From contig JAUVYQ010000028.1 in assembly GCA_030603035.1 (NCBI GenBank), positions 1 through 21,655 on the forward strand: a stretch of DNA of 21,655 nucleotides. The letters run 5' to 3'. The notes beneath the pieces were generated by a model. That model was not told where the DNA came from, made no database searches, and saw only the letters and a list, made by a program, of their open reading frames with translations. Shown piece by piece: positions 14,213 through 19,746 of the stretch. Source of the stretch: Phycisphaerae bacterium (GTDB lineage: Bacteria; Planctomycetota; Phycisphaerae; Sedimentisphaerales; SG8-4). A program made the translations under genes and the position numbers. Position 1 is the first letter of the stretch, and the number at the start of each line of letters is the position of its first letter.

Positions 14213-15165
14213 TCGGCCAAATCCTCTAAAGCCGCCACTATTTCTTCCGTGTTATATCGCTTTTGGTTGTTCATTCGCACAGCAAATTGGTTCGTAAATA
14301 ACTCCAAAAGGTTTTTGTCGGCAGCAATTTCTTTTAGCGGTCTTTTTATATCGGATAAAAGGCGCTTTAGCTCATTCAACTCGGCGGTATTGAAAAACAA
14401 ACTGCTCCGCTGACAGGCGGATTGCTTTTTCAATTCAGCCAAACGTTTTTCGGTGTTTTCAACGTACTTTTCAGAGATTTCGATGCCGACATAATTTCTG
14501 TTTAATTGATAAGCCACTGCTGGGGTAGTTCCTGAGCCGCTGAAAGGGTCGAGGACGCAATCTCCGGTGTTCGAGCTTACTGTTATGATTCTCTTCAGCA
14601 GGCTTTCGGGCATCTGGCAGGGGTGCCATCCGGTGCGTTCCTTGAATGTGCCGCACACACGGGGGTATCCGGTCCAGACGTCGTCCGGCATTTTGCCTTT
14701 TGGATTGGCCCGTTTGTCGTTATAAATTAACTGCCTGTCCGAGGGGGTGCGAACAGCGTAGTCGTTAAAAGTGAAGCTCTCTTTATCGTTGACAAAGTAA
14801 AATATATGTGTGTGTGAGCGGGCGAATTTGTTTTTCATTTGCTGGCCGAAGGTGTAGTGCCATATTAACCAGTTGCGCATAAAAAGGCCTAATTCGTCAG
14901 CTATGATTTTTATGTTCGCGGCATACTCATCGCCTATTGCTATGTAAAACGAGCCGTGCGGCTTTAAGACTTTTTTGCAGACTGTCATCCAGTCTTTCGT
15001 CCAGGCGATGTAGTTTTTCTTTTTGACCTTATCGTGGTATTTATCGTATTTGTAGCCGATATTAAACGGCGGGTCGGCAAAGATAAGGTCGGCAAAAGGC
15101 TTGCGGATTTTGCTCAAAACTTCTATGCAGTCGCCGCATATTATCTTGTTGAGCAATTTAGACAT
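14209..15165 (-). CDS. DNA methyltransferase, beta-class, probably N6-adenine
   Basis: SAM-dependent DNA methylase of 318 residues. The catalytic motif IV DPPF (31-34) precedes the SAM motif VLDPFSGSGTT (204-214), the order of the beta class. DPPF favours N6-adenine over N4-cytosine. A target-recognition region lies between (about 80-190), and about 75 C-terminal residues (240-318) are not recognised. No restriction endonuclease is adjacent, so it looks like an orphan, regulatory-type methylase (CcrM-like in layout, not proven). ATG 15165 has no ribosome binding site, and a TATAAT lies only eight bases before it, so a leaderless or very short-leader transcript is possible. Its stop overlaps the lnt start. 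Confidence 0.9.
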   Translation of the reverse strand: MSKLLNKIICGDCIEVLSKIRKPFADLIFADPPFNIGYKYDKYHDKVKKKNYIAWTKDWMTVCKKVLKPHGSFYIAIGDEYAANIKIIADELGLFMRNWLIWHYTFGQQMKNKFARSHTHIFYFVNDKESFTFNDYAVRTPSDRQLIYNDKRANPKGKMPDDVWTGYPRVCGTFKERTGWHPCQMPESLLKRIITVSSNTGDCVLDPFSGSGTTPAVAYQLNRNYVGIEISEKYVENTEKRLAELKKQSACQRSSLFFNTAELNELKRLLSDIKRPLKEIAADKNLLELFTNQFAVRMNNQKRYNTEEIVAALEDLAD

Positions 15166-15173
15166 AGCGATAT

Positions 15174-15179
15174 ATTATA
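15174..15179 (-). promoter_or_regulatory. -10 element candidate for the methyltransferase-lnt operon
   Basis: Minus strand TATAAT (15179-15174) lies eight bases before the ATG at 15165. An upstream TTGCAA lies at 14-base spacing, or CTTGCA at 15, both short. The CACTTGCAA string is also found in the tRNA-Gly promoter. Confidence 0.4.
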
Positions 15180-15245
15180 GATTGTCGCTGAGTTTGCAAG
15201 TGGATTCAGAAGCCTCGTGAGATAAAGTCCCACCCTACTGCTAAA

Positions 15246-15650
15246 TCATTCAGAAAAGATTGCCGGACAGGCCAATTTGAGCCAGCTGCGAATCTCGCCA
15301 GCTGCGGCTCTTGCTTCGGCTGCGTCTTCAGCGGAGGGCATATCATAATCATCCGGGTATCGTATCTCTACGGCGTATGGAGTGAGCAAGGCCAGAGCAT
15401 CTCGCAATTTTTCAGCTTCCGGCTTGAAGGGAAGGATTTGTTCGAGAATCAAAAGAAGATTATGAGTGATGGGATAAGACAGCTGGTTGGCCACCAGATA
15501 TGCTTTCAGTATTTTTTCCGCAGCCTGTTGGCAGTGAAAACATACTGTATCAAAGGGGACCTTTTTAGATTTGAGGTTGTTATCTGCATTTAGCAGGTCA
15601 TTATCAGCCTTAGCTAACCATTGTTTTGCAATCTTAATTTCTTCGCGCAT
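15246..15650 (-). CDS. HEPN-domain protein (partner of MNT nucleotidyltransferase)
   Basis: A 134-residue all-helical protein of the HEPN type, with WLAKADNDLLNADNNL near its start, the central FHCQQAAEKILKAYLV and later ITHNLLLIL and EIRYPDDYDMP. HEPN proteins with an RX4-6H motif are RNases, such as the HepT toxin. I find no R followed by H at that distance here, so RNase activity is doubtful. ATG 15650 is chosen; it overlaps the end of the nucleotidyltransferase gene by 17 bases and AGAAGG lies upstream. A start at 15686 would overlap by 53 bases. The two-gene MNT-then-HEPN layout is that of type VII toxin-antitoxin pairs. Confidence 0.85.
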   Translation of the reverse strand: MREEIKIAKQWLAKADNDLLNADNNLKSKKVPFDTVCFHCQQAAEKILKAYLVANQLSYPITHNLLLILEQILPFKPEAEKLRDALALLTPYAVEIRYPDDYDMPSAEDAAEARAAAGEIRSWLKLACPAIFSE

Positions 15651-15954
15651 AGACTGTTTTGCCTTCTTGCAATACAGTGGAAACAAAAGATAAGGGACTC
15701 TTGCTGTTTTTTTTTATTTCCACTGGGGTGTAAACCAGGATATCCATTCCAAATGGGTATGGCTTAAAGAGTTTGTGCAATTGCCGGCTGCGTTTGAAGC
15801 GAGGCAAATCACTTTTGGCGATAACCAAAAAATCAACGTCGCTATTTTCATTGGCATCGCCTCTGGCGTATGAGCCGAACAGGATAACGGCCTCAGCATT
15901 GACTGCATCACCAATACGTTTCGCAACATTTTTTATATCAGCCAGATTAACCAT
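15634..15954 (-). CDS. MNT-type minimal nucleotidyltransferase
   Basis: A 106-residue protein of the DNA polymerase beta-like superfamily. The signature GSX10DXD is complete: G27-S28, D39, D41, and a third acidic residue D71 in GMDILVYT. In MntA-HepT systems the homologue neutralises its HEPN toxin by adding adenylates to it. Whether that happens here is inference from gene order. The ATG at 15954 has no clear ribosome binding site. It is the first gene of a two-gene unit with the HEPN gene, whose start lies inside its 3' end. Confidence 0.88.
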   Translation of the reverse strand: MVNLADIKNVAKRIGDAVNAEAVILFGSYARGDANENSDVDFLVIAKSDLPRFKRSRQLHKLFKPYPFGMDILVYTPVEIKKNSKSPLSFVSTVLQEGKTVYARRN

Positions 15955-16010
15955 GCTTGTAGAATAACAAAGACTGGCAAGTATTTCAACAGTATTTTCT
16001 CTATTGGTTT

Positions 16011-16904
16011 CTAAAGCAGTAGCTTGGCAGCTGCTTTTGCCATACCTGAATTGCTATGTCCGACACCTTTAACTTCTTTGAACTGCCACTTAAAAGGAGC
16101 TTTAACTTTGGTAGATTCACGCTTTGCCGTATTAAAAAAATTAGTTCCTCTTTCAAACCTATGTTTACCTTGCGCCATAGCTTCTTTCGTTTTTCTAAGA
16201 TGCTTATGATTTTCATCGGTATCTTTTTCACCCAGCAGAACAACTAATTTTTGGCTAAAACTTTTTTTCAACCCTTTTCGAGAAATCCTTGTTTTTCTGA
16301 GCCCATAAGGAAATTCGTGTTTAGTCATTGGCATTGTGTACCAGCCGGCGTTAGCGCAAATAGCGGTTTTGACATGAGAATCTGGGACAAAAAGCACCAA
16401 GCGGTGAACGAACTGCGCGCCAGCTGAATGGCCATAAATACTGTAAGTTTTAGTTCTAATCTGGCCAATTTTCTTCACATAGGAAAAGATATGTTCAATA
16501 GCTGTATAGGTCCATTTTGAGCGCTCTATTGGCCTTCCCTTGGATGAAAACATATTCCCGAGGTTATATGATCGGCTTTTAGGATAGTGTTTTTCTGAGA
16601 ATTCCGGCACCAGCAGAAGAAACTGGCCTTTTTTAGCGTGCTCAATCCATGTATCACGGTACTGTTGGCCGTTTCGTTTAACACCATGCATCACGAATAC
16701 TACTGGTGTATTTGGTTCTAATGCTTGAGGCCTGTAGTACCACACCGTAACAGATTTGTCCTTGTTGCCTTGTGAGTCTTTAAAAACAAAGTGACCGGAG
16801 CCCGCATTAAGCTGATCTGATGCATGAACAATTGGTGGTACAGTCATAAACAGTACCAGCACAACAAGAAGACACATTAATTTTGTTGAATTTTCTGCGT
16901 TCAT
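16011..16904 (-). CDS. secreted alpha/beta hydrolase (esterase-like)
   Basis: A 297-residue exported protein with a signal peptide (about 1-29, ending VHAS), then an alpha/beta-hydrolase fold. The HG oxyanion loop is FVMHGVKRNG (70-79), the nucleophile elbow GHSAG has Ser160, a likely acid is D228 in LLGEKDTDE, and the likely histidine is H283 in GVGHSNSG. It resembles polyhydroxybutyrate depolymerase or feruloyl-esterase-like serine hydrolases; the substrate cannot be read from sequence. The AT-rich, lysine-rich composition differs somewhat from its neighbours and may mean later acquisition. Its first codons (MNAEN) lie on a dispersed ATCTGCGTTAA-type repeat, so ATG 16904 may not be original; M10 is an alternative but shortens the signal peptide's charged end. 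Confidence 0.85.
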   Translation of the reverse strand: MNAENSTKLMCLLVVLVLFMTVPPIVHASDQLNAGSGHFVFKDSQGNKDKSVTVWYYRPQALEPNTPVVFVMHGVKRNGQQYRDTWIEHAKKGQFLLLVPEFSEKHYPKSRSYNLGNMFSSKGRPIERSKWTYTAIEHIFSYVKKIGQIRTKTYSIYGHSAGAQFVHRLVLFVPDSHVKTAICANAGWYTMPMTKHEFPYGLRKTRISRKGLKKSFSQKLVVLLGEKDTDENHKHLRKTKEAMAQGKHRFERGTNFFNTAKRESTKVKAPFKWQFKEVKGVGHSNSGMAKAAAKLLL

Positions 16905-16920
16905 TAACGAAATCTGCGCC
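16893..16920. repeat. ATCTGCGTTAA dispersed repeat, copy 2, over a gene start
   Basis: TTCTGCGTTCATTAACG and then ATCTGCGCC; 23 of 28 bases equal 10997-11024. The hydrolase start codon (16904-16902) is inside it. Confidence 0.65.
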
Positions 16921-16942
16921 TAAAAAATCTGTTCCGCATCAC

Positions 16943-16977
16943 ACAATACCCAATGCGAAACGCGAGATACGAAACTC
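16943..16977. repeat. heptad array at the end of the second lipoprotein gene
   Basis: Five 7-base units, ACAATAC, CCAATGC, GAAACGC, GAGATAC, GAAACTC; the last runs into the stop codon at 16976-16978. Confidence 0.65.
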
Positions 16978-17683
16978 ATGGCTTGATTACTTTCTGTTCC
17001 TTGAACACCTTGCCGGTCAGGTAGTCGGTGAAGGTTACCTTTACCGTCAATGGCTCTTCAAACTCATCGATTTTGTCGGCTACATCGAACGTCAATCTGT
17101 AACTGGTGCTTAAAAATCCTGCAAGCCAGAGTTTTTTCAGCTCATCCGGCTCTACGTGCCACTGCCCGAGCAGTGCCTGGCCCTGCTCTTTGTTCAAGTC
17201 CCAGAGCTGGACATCGACAGCCCCGGCCGCCTTTATTACGTCACCATCGCGGTCAATCGGCTGTATGTAGACAATCAGGTTTTCCTTCCTGCCGTCTTTG
17301 TCTTTGTCGTAAAGGTTAGTGTATCCGGTAATCTTGATTCTCTGGAGACGGTTGATATATTCGAGCTTGGCCTCGGGCGGTAAGCCGGAGAGAAACAGTA
17401 TATGTTCTCCTAATTGTTCGTTTTCGGATTTGGACTGCTCGAATTGGCGCGTTAGTTGTGTTTTTTTCTGTTTCAGCGTGTTGAGCTCTTTTGCCAGGGA
17501 TGCTCTGCTGCCGGCATTATCACAGCCTGCGGCAATGACGAGCAGGCATCCGGCCAAGATAGCGTATAGCGTATAGCGTATAGCGTTTACCCCGTTAGAA
17601 ATCTTTCCTTCTGTAACATACCCCCCGCTTGTAGAATTTCTAACGGGGTTTAGTTTTGTCTTTTTACTTTTCACTTTTTGCAT
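16976..17683 (-). CDS. paralogous lipoprotein 2, with an N-terminus made of repeats
   Basis: A predicted lipoprotein of 235 residues with a lipobox VIAAGC, Cys54. After it come a short coiled coil (about 62-92) and a domain (about 95-235) with YDKDKDGRKENL, an EF-hand-like acidic loop, then IQPIDRDGDVIKAAGAVDV and FTDYLTGKVF. It is roughly 60% identical in that domain to the gene immediately upstream, so the pair arose by tandem duplication. Residues 1-41 are almost wholly repeat: an AAAAAGT heptad array, a CCCCGTTAGAAAT element (NPVRNSTSGG...ISNGVN) and AGCGTAT units read RYTLYAI. No better start exists. ATG 17683 follows the upstream stop after two bases. Function unknown. Confidence 0.75.
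   Translation of the reverse strand: MQKVKSKKTKLNPVRNSTSGGYVTEGKISNGVNAIRYTLYAILAGCLLVIAAGCDNAGSRASLAKELNTLKQKKTQLTRQFEQSKSENEQLGEHILFLSGLPPEAKLEYINRLQRIKITGYTNLYDKDKDGRKENLIVYIQPIDRDGDVIKAAGAVDVQLWDLNKEQGQALLGQWHVEPDELKKLWLAGFLSTSYRLTFDVADKIDEFEEPLTVKVTFTDYLTGKVFKEQKVIKP
17561..17588. repeat. heptad array in the signal-peptide region (AGCGTAT units)
   Basis: AGCGTAT three times then AGCGTTT, read on the minus strand as NAIRYTLYAI just before the hydrophobic core of the lipoprotein signal peptide. Confidence 0.9.
17589..17649. repeat. MITE-like element with 14-bp terminal inverted repeats, copy 2
   Basis: ACCCCGTTAGAAAT (17589-17602) and ATTTCTAACGGGGT (17636-17649) are exact inverted copies around 33 bases. 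Both equal the ends of the element at 9559-9671. It lies inside the reading frame of lipoprotein 2. Confidence 0.85.
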
Positions 17684-17695
17684 TTCTAACGGGGC
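17682..17695. repeat. solo end of the 14-bp repeat between the two lipoproteins
   Basis: ATTTCTAACGGGGC matches 13 of 14 bases of the terminal repeat. On the minus strand it supplies the last codons and stop of lipoprotein 1 (CCC CGT TAG) and part of the start codon of lipoprotein 2. A heptad array (17652-17679, AGTTTTG, TCTTTTT, ACTTTTC, ACTTTTT) connects it to the previous element. Confidence 0.8.
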
Positions 17696-18339
17696 CTGAT
17701 TTTTTTCTCTTCGTTTAATACATTGCCGGTCAGGTAGTCGGTGAAGGTTACATTCAGTGTCAATGGCTCTTCAAAGTCATCGATTTTGTCGGCCACATCG
17801 AAGGTCAATTTGTAATTAGCGGCTATAAATCCTGCAAACCAGAGTTCTTTTAGCCGGTTTGGCTCTACGCGCCACTGCGCGACCGGTTCCTGGTTTTCCT
17901 GCGGCGAATTCGGGTCCCGGAGCCGGACATCGACAGCCCCGACCGCCTTTATTATGTCGCCATCTTCATCGAGCGGTTGTATGTAGATAATCAGCTTTTC
18001 CTTTTTACCGTCTTTGTCTTTGTCGTAGAAGTCGGTATATTTGGTAATTTTTATTTTTTGGAGACGATAGAGATTTTCGGGCTTGACCTCGGTTGGCAAG
18101 CCGGAAAGAACTCGTATCTGTTTTTTTAAGTCTTTGTTTTCAAGTCTGGACTGCTCGACCCGGCGTGCTAAATCTCTTTTTTCGCGTCTCAACGTCTGAA
18201 TTTGGTCGGCCAGAGGAATTTTGCTATTGGTACTTTCGCAGCCTGCGGCAAAGTGCATCAGAGCACAAGAGCATAAGAGCACTGGCACGACCACAGAACA
18301 CCGAGCTGTGAAGTTGGAATTTCGATATTCGATATTCAT
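17686..18339 (-). CDS. paralogous lipoprotein 1
   Basis: A 217-residue predicted lipoprotein with signal peptide 1-33, lipobox FAAGC and Cys34, then a coiled coil (about 42-72). The same domain as its downstream paralogue follows, with YDKDKDGKKEKL, an EF-hand-like acidic loop, LDEDGDIIKAVGAVDV and FTDYLTGNVL. ATG 18339 is chosen: it overlaps the clpP stop (TAATG) and AAGGAAG lies upstream in the clpP 3' end. An open frame to 18684 exists but lies wholly inside clpP. The last residues IRPR derive from the CCCCGTTAG repeat; the paralogue ends VIKP. Function unknown. Being transcribed with clpP could be accidental. Confidence 0.82.
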   Translation of the reverse strand: MNIEYRNSNFTARCSVVVPVLLCSCALMHFAAGCESTNSKIPLADQIQTLRREKRDLARRVEQSRLENKDLKKQIRVLSGLPTEVKPENLYRLQKIKITKYTDFYDKDKDGKKEKLIIYIQPLDEDGDIIKAVGAVDVRLRDPNSPQENQEPVAQWRVEPNRLKELWFAGFIAANYKLTFDVADKIDDFEEPLTLNVTFTDYLTGNVLNEEKKIRPR

Positions 18340-18341
18340 TA
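18314..18341. repeat. heptad array over the clpP stop / lipoprotein start
   Basis: TTGGAAT, TTCGATA (twice), TTCATTA. The final unit holds both the TAA stop of clpP and the ATG of lipoprotein 1; the array is translated as MNIEYRNSN. Confidence 0.7.
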
Positions 18342-18968
18342 CTTTTCTTCCTTGGCCCTGACGATTTCGGGCGCTTTTTGCAATATTCTGTCTGCCAGTC
18401 CGTAATTGATTGCTTCCTCTGCGTTCAGCCAGAGATTTCGGTCGCAATCCTTTTCGACTTTCTCGGGTTTTTGTCCTGTATGTTTGGCCAATATATCGTA
18501 AAGCCGGGCGCGCAGCCGCAGTATTTCCTTTGCTTCGATATCGAGGTCGGTAGCGGGGCCCTCCAATATGCCTGTGATTAGGGGCTGGTGTAGAAGGATT
18601 CTGTTGTTTGTCAGTAGAAACCGTTTGCCGGTCTTTCCGCCGGCCAATAACAGCGCTGCCATACTTGCTGCCTGTCCGATGCAATACGTTGCAACGTCGC
18701 AGCGCAAAAACTGCATCGTATCATATACCGCAAGGCCCGCTGTGATTGAGCCGCCGGGTGAATTGATGTAAAAATGAATATCGGTCTTGGTGTCTTCATT
18801 ACTCAAAAACAGCATCTGGGCGATAATTAAATTTGCGGCTGTGTCATCAAGCGGGCCGCCGAGAAAAACTATTCTGTCCTTCAGCAGTCTTGAAAAAATA
18901 TCGTATGCACGTTCGGTTCGGCCACTTTTCTCAATTACTATCGGTACTAAGTTCTGATTGACGCTCAT
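18339..18968 (-). CDS. clpP: ATP-dependent Clp protease proteolytic subunit (ClpP, second copy)
   Basis: Serine peptidase of the Clp complex, which degrades proteins unfolded by ClpX or ClpA. 209 residues. The start [19 protein letters not shown] is typical, followed by KDRIVFLGG and [18 protein letters not shown]. The triad is S102 in GQAASMAA, H127 in LLHQP and D176; the spacing 25 and 49 equals that of the E. coli enzyme (S97, H122, D171 by mature numbering). ATG 18968 is chosen because GAGGA lies nine bases upstream; the frame extends to 18995 without a better site. It is 98 bases downstream of the other clpP gene, with a heptad array between them. Confidence 0.95.
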   Translation of the reverse strand: MSVNQNLVPIVIEKSGRTERAYDIFSRLLKDRIVFLGGPLDDTAANLIIAQMLFLSNEDTKTDIHFYINSPGGSITAGLAVYDTMQFLRCDVATYCIGQAASMAALLLAGGKTGKRFLLTNNRILLHQPLITGILEGPATDLDIEAKEILRLRARLYDILAKHTGQKPEKVEKDCDRNLWLNAEEAINYGLADRILQKAPEIVRAKEEK

Positions 18969-19010
18969 TTCTATTATTCCTCGCAGAGTTAGCATATAGT
19001 GAGTAAATCC

Positions 19011-19038
19011 GAATATCGAAATTCAAAATTCAAAATTC
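19011..19038. repeat. heptad array between the two clpP genes
   Basis: GAATATC, GAAATTC, AAAATTC, AAAATTC in the 98-base gap. Confidence 0.8.
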
Positions 19039-19066
19039 ATCCTTCGTATTTCAGATTTTACATTTG

Positions 19067-19708
19067 CTATTTTTCCTTTTTATTTTTCCCTTTCTTTTTT
19101 TCCTTGTCTTCTTTGTGCAGCACCTCGTCGATGAGGCCGTATTGATGCGCCTCCTCAGCAGTCATATATCTATCTCTTTCGGTCTCAGCGGCGATTTTAT
19201 CAATCGGCTGGCCGGTGTGTTCTGCAATAATTTCGTTTATCATAGTTTTGGCTTTGAGGATTTCTTCTGCCTGTATTTTGATGTCGGCTGCCTGGCCTGT
19301 GACGCCGCCCCAGACCTGATGTAGCATAACTTTAGCGTGCGGAAGGGCGTAACGCCTTCCCTTTGTGCCCGCAGCAAGTATTATGGCGGCCCCGGACTGG
19401 GCCCTGCCGATACAATAGGTCGCAACCGGAGAGCCGACAAAGCGTATAGTATCGTAAATGGCCATCGTGTCGTCAACGCTGCCGCCCGGGGAATTGATGT
19501 AGAGGCTGATTTCACTGCCGCGCTTGAGATTGTCGAGATAGAGCATCTTCATAATGACTTCAGCGGCCCTTTGATATGATATTTCACCTATCAGAAAAAC
19601 GATGCGGTTCTCAAGGAGCATATCATCGAGACTCATCTGTCGGTATCGCTGATACTGCCCGTATTGATTGTACGCCTCCAGGTTTTTTGCGGGATGTTCA
19701 ATAGCCAT
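19067..19708 (-). CDS. clpP: ATP-dependent Clp protease proteolytic subunit (ClpP, first copy)
   Basis: 213-residue ClpP paralogue, divergent from its neighbour. RIVFLIGEI and INSPGGSVDDTMAIYDTI are clear. The triad is S105 in GRAQSGAA, H130 in MLHQ and D179, with the same 25- and 49-residue spacing as the other copy, so both should be active. It lacks the usual N-terminal NLVP segment and starts MAIEHPAKNLEAYNQYGQYQRYRQM, and ends in a lysine-rich tail (KEDKEKKKGKNKKEK). AAGGAA lies nine bases before ATG 19708. It follows tig after 38 bases. Paired ClpPs of this kind may form mixed rings; that is inference from other bacteria. Confidence 0.94.
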   Translation of the reverse strand: MAIEHPAKNLEAYNQYGQYQRYRQMSLDDMLLENRIVFLIGEISYQRAAEVIMKMLYLDNLKRGSEISLYINSPGGSVDDTMAIYDTIRFVGSPVATYCIGRAQSGAAIILAAGTKGRRYALPHAKVMLHQVWGGVTGQAADIKIQAEEILKAKTMINEIIAEHTGQPIDKIAAETERDRYMTAEEAHQYGLIDEVLHKEDKEKKKGKNKKEK

Positions 19709-19746
19709 TCATTATTTCCTTAATAAATTCGTATGTTCGAACATTT

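Noticed and set aside
17686..18684. Long version of lipoprotein 1 starting at 18684
   Set aside because: The extra 115 residues lie wholly within clpP in another frame, and the lipoprotein signal starts at 18339.
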